A DNA stretch of 64,000 nt, taken from contig NZ_OLMV01000002.1 of assembly GCF_900292075.1 (NCBI RefSeq), positions 704,223 to 768,222 of the forward strand, written 5' to 3'. Every line of letters starts with the position of its first letter. The stretch's first letter is position 1. This stretch comes from Microbacterium timonense. GTDB taxonomy: Bacteria; Actinomycetota; Actinomycetes; Actinomycetales; Microbacteriaceae. Made by a program: the position numbers and the translations under genes. This document shows, piece by piece, positions 1 through 7,652 of the stretch. The notes under the pieces are model-generated. The model was not told the origin of the DNA. It saw only the letters and a list, made by a program, of their open reading frames with translations, and ran no database searches.

Positions 1-282
1 GGAAGCATGCCGCTGCCCGGCGGCTCGAACGGCGAGATCAACGAACGCGACACCACGAAGGGGTCGGCCATCGAGCTCCTGTTGCAGCACCTGCGGATCG
101 ACCCCGCCGACGCGATCGCCGTCGGCGACAGTTGGAACGACGTCGAGATGTTCGGCGTGTGCGGGGTGGCCGTGGCGATGGGAAACGCGCGGCCCGAGCT
201 GAAGGAGCTGGCCGACTTCGTCACCACGGACGTGCTGGATGACGGCATCGCCAACGCGTTCCGACGCCTCGGCCTCGTCTGA
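1..282 (+). CDS. HAD-superfamily phosphatase, C-terminal part (5' end outside window)
   Basis: The frame is open from the first base to the TGA at 280-282, so only the last 93 residues are seen and the ATG at 7 is probably internal. The fragment holds HAD motif III lysine (TKGSAI) and motif IV (GDSWNDVEMF), followed by the GNA-PELKELADFVT run typical of Cof-type (class IIB) sugar- or cofactor-phosphate phosphatases. These are cytosolic Mg-dependent hydrolases with broad substrates, so no substrate is assigned. It ends 6 bp from the convergent SDR gene. Confidence 0.85.
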   Translation, partial: GSMPLPGGSNGEINERDTTKGSAIELLLQHLRIDPADAIAVGDSWNDVEMFGVCGVAVAMGNARPELKELADFVTTDVLDDGIANAFRRLGLV

Positions 283-288
283 GGCGTA

Positions 289-1140
289 TCAGTCCAGGAA
301 GATGTCGGGGAACAGCGCCGAGTCCGGCGTGCCGGGCACGGCGGCGTAGCGTGCGAAGTCGGTGACGCCCGCCGCCTCCAGCACGTCCTCGACGATGAGG
401 GTCTGGCCGGTGTACTCGCGCGACGGCTTCGTGACGACCTCGTACGCGGCGTCGGCGTAGATCTCGGGCGTCCGGCTCGCCTTCATCATGCGGTCGCCGC
501 CGAGCGCGAACTGCACCGCCGCCGTCGCGATCGTCGTGCGCGGCCACAGCGTGTTGGCGGCGATCCCGGCGTCGGCGAACTCGGCGGCAAGGCCGAGCGT
601 CGCCATCGTCATGCCGTACTTCGCCAGGGTGTACCCGGTGTGGGCTCCGAGCCACTTCGGCGACAGGTTGAGCGGCGGCGAGAGCGACAGGATGTGCGGG
701 TTCGCGGCATCCTTCAGGATCGGCACCGCGGCGCGGGAGAGCAGGAACGTGCCGCGCACATTGACGTCCTGCATGAGGTCGTACTTCTTCGCGGCGAGGT
801 CGAGCGAACGCGACAGGTCGATCACCGACGCGTTGTTGACGACGATGTCGATGCCGCCGAACTCGCCCTGGGTCGTGAGCACGGCCTCGGTGACGTCGTC
901 GTCGTTGCGCACGTCGCCGACGATCGGCAGCGCCTGGCCGCCGGCCTGCCGGATCTGCTCCGCCGCCGTGTGGACCGTGCCTTCGAGCTTGGGATGGGGC
1001 GTGTCGGTCTTGGCCAGCAGCGCCACATTGGCGCCGTCGCGCGCCGCGCGCAGCGCGATGGCCAGACCGATGCCACGGCTGCCGCCCGACATCAGGATCG
1101 TCTTGCCGGCGAGGGGCGCGGCATCCGTCGATTCGGTCAC
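289..1140 (-). CDS. SDR family oxidoreductase, HSDL2-like
   Basis: A 283-residue classical short-chain dehydrogenase. The Rossmann glycine motif SGGSRGIG lies near residue 18, NNAS marks strand beta-4 and YTLAKYG gives the catalytic Tyr/Lys. The C-terminal half (LSLSPPLNLSPKW, LWPRTTIATAAVQF, EYTGQTLIVEDVL) resembles HSDL2-like or citronellol-catabolic dehydrogenases, which act on hydroxyacyl or terpenoid substrates; the substrate here is unknown. The start is GTG at 1140 with GGAGG six bases before it. It lies downstream of the crotonase and SDR genes on the same strand but is separated from them by a hairpin element. Confidence 0.85.
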   Translation of the reverse strand: MTESTDAAPLAGKTILMSGGSRGIGLAIALRAARDGANVALLAKTDTPHPKLEGTVHTAAEQIRQAGGQALPIVGDVRNDDDVTEAVLTTQGEFGGIDIVVNNASVIDLSRSLDLAAKKYDLMQDVNVRGTFLLSRAAVPILKDAANPHILSLSPPLNLSPKWLGAHTGYTLAKYGMTMATLGLAAEFADAGIAANTLWPRTTIATAAVQFALGGDRMMKASRTPEIYADAAYEVVTKPSREYTGQTLIVEDVLEAAGVTDFARYAAVPGTPDSALFPDIFLD

Positions 1141-1159
1141 TGTCTTCCTCCGTTGTTGA

Positions 1160-1230
1160 TGTCCCGATTTCCCGGGTTCGTGTCCCGATTTCTGCTGTTC
1201 ACGGGGCCCGGATCAGCAGAAACTGGGACA
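1160..1230. repeat. Intergenic imperfect palindrome built from a 21-base word
   Basis: The word TGTCCCGATTT occurs directly repeated at 1160 and 1181. The second copy, TGTCCCGATTTCTGCTG (1181-1197), is answered by CAGCAGAAACTGGGACA (1214-1230), an inverted arm with two mismatches across a 16-base loop. It fills most of the 133-bp gap between a crotonase stop and an SDR start on the same strand, so it could act as a transcript hairpin or be a small repeat element. It shares its build, not its sequence, with the elements at 15385, 37145 and 62015. Confidence 0.7.
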
Positions 1231-1273
1231 TGCATTGCTTCTGGCCGGCGGGGGCGGGCGGGGCGATGGGGGG

Positions 1274-2050
1274 TCAGGAACGGGACTTGGCGGATGCTGC
1301 GGCGAAGGCCGCCACGCGCACCTTGGACTCTTCGGTGTCGAAGCGGGCGCCGATCGAGGCTGCTTCATCGTCGAGGTTCTCGGCGAACGACCGGCCCGCG
1401 CCCGTGCGCACCAGACGTTTGGCCTGTCCGAAGGCCGCGGTGGCGCCTGCGAGCCAGAACCGGGCGACCGCCTCGGCACGGGACGCCACATCCGCCGCCG
1501 CGACGACCTCGGTCACCAGGCCCCAGTCGAGGGCGGTGGGCGCGTCGATCGTGAGGTCCTGCAGCAGCAGCTGCAGCGCGCGGCGCTGGCCGACCGCGGC
1601 GGGCAGCAGAGTGGACACGCCGAGATCGGGGGTGAGCCCGATGTTGGCGTACTTGCTGACGAACCGCGCCTGGTCCGAGGCGACGATGTAGTCGGCCGTG
1701 AGCATGAGCCCCAGGCCACCGCCGGCCACAGCGCCCTGCACGGCCGCCACGATCGGCTTGTCGGACTCCACGAACGTGCGGATGCCGTCGTGAATGGTCT
1801 GCGCGGCACCGGTGACCTCGGCGCCGGTGGCCGCCGACGTCGCCATCTCGCGCACGTCGCCGCCGGCGCAGAAGGCCGGGCCCGCGGCATCCAGGATCAC
1901 GGCGCCGACCGAGTCGTCCGCCGTGAGTTCGTGCGCGACATCGCGCCAGCGCCGGCCCATCTCGAAGCCCATGGCGTTGAGAGTGGCCGGACGGTTGAAG
2001 GTGACACGCGCCAGTGCGCCGTCGCGGGTGACGAGGATCGAATCGCTCAT
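1274..2050 (-). CDS. Enoyl-CoA hydratase/isomerase family protein
   Basis: Crotonase fold of 258 residues. LARVTFNRPATLNAMGFEM opens the fold, FCAGGDVREM forms the oxyanion-hole region and AAVQGAVAGGGLGLMLTADYIVAS is the second family signature. The usual Glu pair of hydratases is not obvious, so isomerase or hydrolase chemistry is possible. I chose ATG at 2050 because GGAGAG precedes it at normal spacing. A GTG at 2068 would overlap the upstream stop but has no ribosome site. It sits directly downstream of an SDR, a usual pairing for acyl-CoA degradation. Confidence 0.88.
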   Translation of the reverse strand: MSDSILVTRDGALARVTFNRPATLNAMGFEMGRRWRDVAHELTADDSVGAVILDAAGPAFCAGGDVREMATSAATGAEVTGAAQTIHDGIRTFVESDKPIVAAVQGAVAGGGLGLMLTADYIVASDQARFVSKYANIGLTPDLGVSTLLPAAVGQRRALQLLLQDLTIDAPTALDWGLVTEVVAAADVASRAEAVARFWLAGATAAFGQAKRLVRTGAGRSFAENLDDEAASIGARFDTEESKVRVAAFAAASAKSRS

Positions 2051-2064
2051 GCCGGGCTCTCCGC

Positions 2065-2826
2065 TCACTTCGGCGCCATGCGGATCGCGCCGTCGAGGCG
2101 AATCGTCTCGCCGTTGAGGTAGCCGTTGTCGACGATCGCCACGACCAGCCGCGCGTATTCGTCGGGCGTGCCGAGCCGCTGCGGGTAGGGCACCTGCTGA
2201 CCGAGGGAATCCTGGGTCGCCTGGGGCAGTGAGGCCAGCATCGGGGTCTCCATGATTCCGGGGGCGATCGTCACCACCCGGATGCCGTAGTGGGCCAGCT
2301 CGCGGGCGATGGGCAGGGTCATCGCGTGCACGCCGCCCTTCGACGCGGAGTACGCGGGCTGCCCGATCTGACCGTCGAACGCCGCGACGCTCGCCGTGTT
2401 GACGATGACGCCGCGATCGCCGTCCGGCGCCGGCTCGGCCCGAGACATCACCGCCGCCGCCTGCGAGATGACGTTGTAGGTGCCGATGAGGTTCACCCGG
2501 ACGATCCGCTCGAACCCGTCCAGCGGCGAAGGGTTGCCGTCCCGGTCGAGCACCTTGGCCGGCGGCGCGATGCCGGCGCAGTTCACGACGACGCGAAGGG
2601 GACCGGATTCCGCGGCTGTGGCGACGGCGGCAGCCACCTGCTCCGGATCGGTCACGTCCGCCGCGGCGAACGAGCCGCCGAGCTGCGCCGCCACGTCCGC
2701 GCCCGCGGACGAGGGCAGGTCGACGACGGTCACGGCCGCGCCCGCCTCGGCGAGCCGCCGTGCCGTGGCAAGGCCCAGACCGCTGGCACCGCCGGTGACC
2801 AGTGCCGAGGCATCCCGTAGGTCCAT
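2065..2826 (-). CDS. SDR family oxidoreductase, 3-hydroxyacyl-CoA dehydrogenase type II-like
   Basis: A 253-residue short-chain dehydrogenase. [19 protein letters not shown] is the cofactor motif, NCAG follows beta-4, the catalytic serine lies in [15 protein letters not shown], and YSASKGG holds Tyr and Lys. The sequence, including the C-terminal [16 protein letters not shown], matches the HSD10 / type II 3-hydroxyacyl-CoA dehydrogenase group, so NAD-linked oxidation of 3-hydroxyacyl-CoA is likely. The ATG at 2826 has AAGGAG at good spacing. The crotonase follows in the same operon. A perfect palindrome overlaps the putative -10 box upstream. Confidence 0.88.
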   Translation of the reverse strand: MDLRDASALVTGGASGLGLATARRLAEAGAAVTVVDLPSSAGADVAAQLGGSFAAADVTDPEQVAAAVATAAESGPLRVVVNCAGIAPPAKVLDRDGNPSPLDGFERIVRVNLIGTYNVISQAAAVMSRAEPAPDGDRGVIVNTASVAAFDGQIGQPAYSASKGGVHAMTLPIARELAHYGIRVVTIAPGIMETPMLASLPQATQDSLGQQVPYPQRLGTPDEYARLVVAIVDNGYLNGETIRLDGAIRMAPK

Positions 2827-2856
2827 GGATTCTCCTTCGAAGTCCGCGCGACGAAA

Positions 2857-2876
2857 CCGCGTATCAGCATACGCGG
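2857..2876. promoter_or_regulatory. Perfect 8+8 palindrome over the putative -10 of the SDR-crotonase operon
   Basis: CCGCGTAT and ATACGCGG flank a 4-base centre (CAGC). On the minus strand the palindrome contains TATGCT, a good -10 hexamer, about 31 bases before the SDR start codon. A symmetric site over -10 is the usual place for a TetR-type repressor of fatty-acid or acyl-CoA genes; no such regulator lies beside it, so the role is inferred. Confidence 0.5.
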
Positions 2877-2950
2877 CACTCAGTTCCAGCAGGAACGCGG
2901 CCGGCATGCCCAGGCTAGTCGTGGCGGGGCGAACGCGGTTGGATGGGCGC

Positions 2951-3301
2951 ATGCAGATCCGGCTCAAGCGCGTGTACGACGATCCCGCACCCGAGGACGG
3001 CTTCCGCGTGCTCGTCGACCGGCTCTGGCCACGCGGTCTCTCGAAGGAACGGGCTGCGCTGGATCTGTGGGCCAAGGAGGTCGCGCCCTCGGCGGATCTT
3101 CGCAAGGCGTTCCACCACGACGGCATGTCGTGGCAGGACTTCGAGACGGCCTACCGCGCCGAGCTGGCCGGACCCGCGAAGACAGCCGTCGCGTCGCTGC
3201 GCGCGGAACTGGCCGGCCATGCCGTCGTGACACTGCTGCATGCCGTGGCCGACGAGGAGCACAACCACGCGCTCATCCTGCGCGACGCGCTCGAAGCCTG
3301 A
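2951..3301 (+). CDS. DUF488 family protein
   Basis: A 116-residue cytosolic protein that starts [30 protein letters not shown], the YeaO/DUF488 signature, and ends with a [19 protein letters not shown] segment. Family members are small proteins of unknown biochemical role. The ATG follows GGTTGGATGGGCGC, suggesting a leaderless or very short-leader transcript. It is divergent from the SDR operon and 29 bp before the kinase gene. Confidence 0.85.
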   Translation: MQIRLKRVYDDPAPEDGFRVLVDRLWPRGLSKERAALDLWAKEVAPSADLRKAFHHDGMSWQDFETAYRAELAGPAKTAVASLRAELAGHAVVTLLHAVADEEHNHALILRDALEA

Positions 3302-3330
3302 CGGTTCGGGCGATCGGGCAGGATGGGGGC

Positions 3331-4056
3331 GTGTCGATCCCCGTCGAACCCGTGACCGTTCCCGACGCCGTCGAAGAGCTCGCACGCGGCGCTACCCTCA
3401 CCCCGGTGTGGCGGAATGACTACGGCGGCCTGACGTTCCGCACCGACGACGGGCGCTACATCAAGTACGGCGCCCGCAACGCCGAGTCCTCGTTCGCGGG
3501 CGAAGCCGCCCGGCTGAAGTGGGCCGGGTCGTACATCCGGGTGCCGAGAGTGCTTGAACTGGGCGGCGACGACACGCACGAATACCTGGTGACGGCGGCG
3601 CTTCCCGGGCTGTCTGCGGTCGACCCGCGGTGGATCGCGGATGCCGCGACCGCCGTCCGCGCCGTAGGTGAGGGCCTGCGGGCGCTGCACGATGCGCTCC
3701 CGGTGGCGGACTGCCCGTTCGACTGGACAGTGCCGTCGAGGATCGCCAACGCGGCCAGGCGCGGCATCCAGGTCCCCGACGCGCTGCACGAGCCACCGCC
3801 GATCGACCGGCTCGTGGTGTGCCACGCCGACGCCTGCTGCCCCAACACCCTCATCGGTGACGACGGGCGGTGGGTCGGGCACGTGGACCTCGGAACGCTC
3901 GGCATCGGCGACCGCTGGGCCGACATCGCCGTGGCGTCGATGTCGACGGCATGGGACTATGGCGAGGGATGGGAGGACGCCCTCATCGAGGCGTACGGGA
4001 TCGAGCCCGACCGCGAGCGCCTGTCGTACTACCGGGACCTGTGGAACGCGACATGA
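3331..4056 (+). CDS. Aminoglycoside 3'-phosphotransferase-like kinase
   Basis: A 241-residue APH-fold protein. The catalytic loop VCHADACCPNTLI corresponds to HGDxxxxN with Gly changed to Ala, and HVDLGTLGIGDRWADIA carries the Mg-binding Asp in the form seen in APH(3') enzymes. Family knowledge suggests ATP-dependent phosphorylation of a hydroxyl on an aminoglycoside or related sugar; resistance is not shown by sequence alone. The GTG start follows CAGGATGGGGGC, the leaderless arrangement of several local genes. Its stop overlaps the SRPBCC start by 4 bp. Confidence 0.8.
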   Translation: MSIPVEPVTVPDAVEELARGATLTPVWRNDYGGLTFRTDDGRYIKYGARNAESSFAGEAARLKWAGSYIRVPRVLELGGDDTHEYLVTAALPGLSAVDPRWIADAATAVRAVGEGLRALHDALPVADCPFDWTVPSRIANAARRGIQVPDALHEPPPIDRLVVCHADACCPNTLIGDDGRWVGHVDLGTLGIGDRWADIAVASMSTAWDYGEGWEDALIEAYGIEPDRERLSYYRDLWNAT

Positions 4057-4559
4057 CCGACATCACCGGCACCGTCTGCAAGATCGACGGGCATCCGAAC
4101 CTCGTGATCCTCCGGCGCTTCCGTGCCAGCGCCGACGAGGTCTGGCGCGAGCTCACCGAGTCCGAGCGCCTCGAGCGCTGGATCGGCCGGTGGGAAGGCG
4201 ACCCCGCGTCGGGACATGTCACCTTCTACATGACGGCGGAGGATCAGGATGCCGCGCCCGAGGAATACACCATCCTCGAGTGCGACCGGCCGCGGCGCTT
4301 CGCCGGCGACACCTCGCAGGACGGCGGCTCGTGGCACCTGTGGTTCGAGCTGGCGGAGGACTCCCCGGGCGACACCGTGCTGACGTTCGGGCAGCGCTTG
4401 AATCCCAGTGACGACGTCGGCTCGATCGGGCCGGGGTGGGAGTACTACCTCGACCGCCTCGTCGCCGCCCAAGCCGACGTCGATGTCGGCACCGTCGAAT
4501 GGAGCGACTACTTCCCGGCGCTGCAGCCTGCGTACGAGCGGCTCGTCGCAGCCGACTGA
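4053..4559 (+). CDS. SRPBCC (AHSA1-type) domain protein
   Basis: A 168-residue helix-grip protein. The opening VCKIDGHPNLVILRRFRASADEVWRELTESERLERWIGRW is characteristic of the AHSA1/SRPBCC ligand-binding family, and the C-terminal long helix (PGWEYYLDRLVAAQ, YFPALQPAYERLVA) is present. Ligand unknown. It overlaps the kinase stop by 4 bp, so the two are translationally coupled and may act on the same small molecule. Confidence 0.85.
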   Translation: MTDITGTVCKIDGHPNLVILRRFRASADEVWRELTESERLERWIGRWEGDPASGHVTFYMTAEDQDAAPEEYTILECDRPRRFAGDTSQDGGSWHLWFELAEDSPGDTVLTFGQRLNPSDDVGSIGPGWEYYLDRLVAAQADVDVGTVEWSDYFPALQPAYERLVAAD

Positions 4560-4564
4560 TCCCC

Positions 4565-5389
4565 TCAGGACCAGACGAAGCGGAAGGTGCCGGCCGCTAC
4601 GGCCGCGCCGATCGCGAGAGCCATGATGGCTGTGCCGCCGAGCAGCGCGACCAGGTCACGAGGGTGCAGGCGGGACTCCCGCGCCCACGTCCGCGGGATT
4701 CCCGAGCCGAATCCCCGTGCCTCCATCGCCATCGCGAGCTTCGTGCCGCGGCGCACGGCGAACACCAGCAGCACGAACGCCATCGAGAAGAAGCGCCGGA
4801 TCGCGCCGGTGTCACCGACTCCGCGGGCGCGACGCGCGAGCTGCATGCTGCGCCAGTCGTCGAGGAAGAGGCCGAGGGTCCGCGTGCCGGCGAGCACCCC
4901 GAGCACGAAGCGCGACGGCAGCTTGGCGACCTGCGCGAGCGCGTCGGCGAGCGCCGTCGGGTCGGTGCGCCCGAACAGCAGGATGGTCGGCAGCGCCAGC
5001 GCCAGCACGCGGAGGCACACCGCGACGGCGAGGACGATCGAGTCGTCGCTGACGGTGGCGTACCAGAACGACCAGTAGACGGTCCCACCGGGCTCCGCAT
5101 ACAGCAGCATGCTGACGCCCGCGACCGGGGCGAACAGCAGGATGGGCAGCATCCGCTTCAGCACCGTTGCGAGGGCGAGGCCGGTCAGCGGAAGGCAGGC
5201 GAGCTGTAACGCGATCGCGGCCAGCGCGCTCGTGATGTCGATCGAGGCGAACAGCGGCACGGACAGCAGCAGCGCGAGCACGATCTTGGTCACCGGGTTG
5301 ACCCCGTCGAGCCAGGCGCCCCGGCTCCCGTCGACCGCGTCGACGGGACCGGCGTCGGCTCGTGCGGCGCCGGCTCGTACGGCGCTCAC
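4565..5389 (-). CDS. ykoC: ECF transporter transmembrane coupling protein EcfT (YkoC-like)
   Basis: A 274-residue membrane protein with about five hydrophobic segments (VTKIVLALLLSVPLFASI, ALAAIALQLACLPLTGLAL, MLPILLFAPVAGVSMLLY, and the C-terminal ALLGGTAIMALAIGAAVAA). The cytoplasmic coupling region has the paired Ala-Arg-Gly motif signature (QLARRARGVG, AMEARGFGSGIPRTW) that docks onto the ATPase. It couples ATP hydrolysis to substrate uptake by the S component. The GTG start overlaps the ATPase stop by 4 bp. It is the last gene of the riboswitch-controlled operon. Confidence 0.9.
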   Translation of the reverse strand: MSAVRAGAARADAGPVDAVDGSRGAWLDGVNPVTKIVLALLLSVPLFASIDITSALAAIALQLACLPLTGLALATVLKRMLPILLFAPVAGVSMLLYAEPGGTVYWSFWYATVSDDSIVLAVAVCLRVLALALPTILLFGRTDPTALADALAQVAKLPSRFVLGVLAGTRTLGLFLDDWRSMQLARRARGVGDTGAIRRFFSMAFVLLVFAVRRGTKLAMAMEARGFGSGIPRTWARESRLHPRDLVALLGGTAIMALAIGAAVAAGTFRFVWS

Positions 5390-6861
5390 GACGCCACTCC
5401 CAGCGCAGCCGGCGCGCCGAGGTCGATGCGATGGCCGCCGAGGTGGCGCAGGACGTCCTCGTCATGCGTGACGGCGACGATCGTCGTGCCCGCCGCGATC
5501 TCGGACTGCAGCAGCTGCACGAGCTCGATCCAGCCGCGACGATCCTGACCGAACGTCGGCTCGTCGAGCACGATCACCGGCGGCGCATCGGCGAGCACCG
5601 TCGCGACCGAGAGCCGGCGCTTCTGCCCGCCCGAGAGCGTGAAGGGGTTCGCGGCGGCGAGCGGGGCGAGGTGGAGCCGCTCGAGCAGCTCCCCGACGAT
5701 CGCGTCCACGGCCGCCGGGTCGACGCCGCGGGATCGCGGGCCGATGGCGAGTTCCTCGCGCACGGTCTGCGCCAGGAACTGGTGCTCGGGCTCCTGGAAG
5801 ACCGTGCCGATGCGCGTCAGCAGCTCCCGCGACGTCCAGCGCGACGGGCGGCGGCCGGATCGTCCGGCGAGCTCGGGCGCGGCGATCACCTCGCCGCCCG
5901 CCTCGGGCAGCAGCCCCGCGAGGGTCAGCGCGAGCGTCGACTTGCCGGCGCCGTTGCGGCCCGTGACGATCGTGGCCGTCCCGCGCGGCACGCGTACGTC
6001 GAGCCCCGCGCGCACGATGGTGCGCCCGTCACGGGAGATCGAGAGCGCGGATGTCGCGACCGCCGCCTCGCCGCCGGCGCGGGCCGGCGCCGCCACCGGC
6101 AGATCGACCGGCTGGCCGGGCACCCAGACGCCCGCGGCCGCGAGCTCGGCGCCGTGCCGGGCGAACACCTCGGCCGGCGGGCCGTCGGCGAGAAGCCCGC
6201 CCTCCGCGCCCACGACGAGGACGCGGTCCATCAGGTCGGCCCACACGGCGGTCCGGTGCTCGATGACGACGAGTGTCGCTCCGGTTTCAGCGAGCACCCG
6301 CTCGATGCTCGCCCGCACCTCGCGCACCCCCTCGGGGTCGAGATTCGCGGTGGGCTCGTCCAGCAGCAGCACGCCCGGTCGCATGGCGAGCACCCCGGCG
6401 AGCGCGAGGCGCTGCTTCTGCCCGCCCGAGAGCGCCTTCGTGGGCCGGTGCAGCGGCACGTCGAGGCCGACGGCATCGAGCGCTTCCGCGACGCGCGAGG
6501 GGATCTCGGGAGCCGGCACGCCCAGGTTCTCGCACCCGAACGCGACGTCGTCGCCGACCTTCGACAGCACGACGCCGGAGTCCGGGTCCTGCAGGACGAG
6601 GCCCACGCGACCCCGATGAGCCTCCGCCCGCTCGCCGTCGATGAGGAGGGTGCCGGTCTCGTCCCCTTCATCGGCCCCGCCGAGAAGGCCCGCCATGCCG
6701 GCCAGGAGCGTCGACTTGCCGGCCCCAGAGGCGCCGAGCAGCAGCACGCGCTCCCCCGGTTCGATCGTGAACGAGACGTCACGGACCGCCGACGCACGCC
6801 GGCCGGCGTAGCGCCATCCCCAGCCCGCCGCGGTGATGCGGGCGGGACGGGTGCCCGGCAT
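5386..6861 (-). CDS. ykoD: ECF transporter ATPase, two fused ABC domains (YkoD-like)
   Basis: A 491-residue protein with two complete ATPase domains. Domain 1 has Walker A GASGAGKST at residues 43-51, signature LSGGQKQRLALAG and Walker B VLLLDEPTANLD. Domain 2 has GRNGAGKST, LSGGQKRRLSVA and VIVLDEPTFGQD. Such tandem fusions replace the EcfA/EcfA' pair in the Yko thiamin system. The start is ATG at 6861, two bases after the YkoE stop. It powers the complex from the cytosolic face. Confidence 0.93.
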   Translation of the reverse strand: MPGTRPARITAAGWGWRYAGRRASAVRDVSFTIEPGERVLLLGASGAGKSTLLAGMAGLLGGADEGDETGTLLIDGERAEAHRGRVGLVLQDPDSGVVLSKVGDDVAFGCENLGVPAPEIPSRVAEALDAVGLDVPLHRPTKALSGGQKQRLALAGVLAMRPGVLLLDEPTANLDPEGVREVRASIERVLAETGATLVVIEHRTAVWADLMDRVLVVGAEGGLLADGPPAEVFARHGAELAAAGVWVPGQPVDLPVAAPARAGGEAAVATSALSISRDGRTIVRAGLDVRVPRGTATIVTGRNGAGKSTLALTLAGLLPEAGGEVIAAPELAGRSGRRPSRWTSRELLTRIGTVFQEPEHQFLAQTVREELAIGPRSRGVDPAAVDAIVGELLERLHLAPLAAANPFTLSGGQKRRLSVATVLADAPPVIVLDEPTFGQDRRGWIELVQLLQSEIAAGTTIVAVTHDEDVLRHLGGHRIDLGAPAALGVAS

Positions 6862-6863
6862 CG

Positions 6864-7511
6864 TCAGACCTCGCGGCGCGCTTCGCGTCCGGCCGCGAAG
6901 CGGCTGAGCGCGCCGGTTGCGGCGAGTGCGCGCACGGCCAGCCACCCCACCACACCGGCCAGCACCGCGCCCGAGACGATGAGCGAGACGAGATAGATGG
7001 CGTTGAACTCGAGCGTCTTGAGGATGTTGGGCGAGCTGCCGTAGAAGAGCTCGAAGACCCACGCGCCGATGCCGGCGCCGGCGCCGGCGAGCATCGCGAC
7101 CGGGAGCGTGAACCGGCGGTACAGGAAGATCGCGAAGACCAGCTCCGCGCCGAGGCCCTGCACGAGCCCGGAAAGCAGGGTCGAGACGCCCCACACGTTG
7201 CCGATGAGCATCGAGACGATGGCGGCGATCACCTCGACGAGAAGGGCGGCACCGGGCTTGCGGATGACGAGGCCGCCGACGACGCCGCCGATCAGCCACA
7301 TGCCGGCCGCGAGTCCGCCGAGGCCCGGCGTGAGACCGTCCATGGCGATGAACCAGGCGTATCCGACGGTGTTCCAGGCCCAGAAGACCAGGCCGATCGC
7401 GACGCCGAGCACCGCGGCGACGACGATGTCGACGACACGCCAGCGCAGGCGTCTCGACGGCGTCTGCGAGGCGGTCTTCTCCGACGTGGATGCGGACGTG
7501 GACGCGTGCAT
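6864..7511 (-). CDS. ykoE: ECF transporter substrate-binding S component, YkoE family
   Basis: A 215-residue membrane protein with several hydrophobic helices (VVDIVVAAVLGVAIGLVFWAW, GLAAGMWLIGGVVGGLVI, AALLVEVIAAIVSMLIG). The FWAWNTVGYAWF and LIGNVWGVSTLLSGLVQGLGAELVFA segments are typical of YkoE, the S component for thiamin or its HMP precursor. The ATG at 7511 has GGAGGAGT just upstream. The TPP riboswitch immediately 5' supports thiamin-related specificity independently of homology. Confidence 0.92.
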   Translation of the reverse strand: MHASTSASTSEKTASQTPSRRLRWRVVDIVVAAVLGVAIGLVFWAWNTVGYAWFIAMDGLTPGLGGLAAGMWLIGGVVGGLVIRKPGAALLVEVIAAIVSMLIGNVWGVSTLLSGLVQGLGAELVFAIFLYRRFTLPVAMLAGAGAGIGAWVFELFYGSSPNILKTLEFNAIYLVSLIVSGAVLAGVVGWLAVRALAATGALSRFAAGREARREV

Positions 7512-7519
7512 GAGTACTC

Positions 7520-7605
7520 CTCCCTGCGCCGGCATGATCCGGATCAGGTTCGACGGTCGAAGCGTGGGTCGCTTCCTCTCAGCCCGGCTCACCGGACTCC
7601 CGTGG
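7520..7605 (-). ncRNA. TPP riboswitch (THI element)
   Basis: On the minus strand the conserved pyrimidine-sensor segment CTGAGA (7577-7582) and the pyrophosphate-sensor segment GAACCTGATCCGGATCATGCC-like stretch (7531-7551) are both present, closed by complementary outer sequence, and the element ends just before the ykoE ribosome site (GGAGGAGT). TPP binding would reduce expression of ykoEDC; hiding of the ribosome site is the likely mode because no intrinsic terminator separates it from the gene. Confidence 0.93.
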
Positions 7606-7652
7606 TTGTGGCGTTGAGTATACCCGCCGCGATGGCGGGGTATCTTGAGCGG

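Noticed and set aside
2051..2068. GTG at 2068 as the crotonase start, overlapping the SDR stop
   Set aside because: No ribosome site before it, whereas ATG 2050 has GGAGAG at proper spacing and the family N-terminus begins there.
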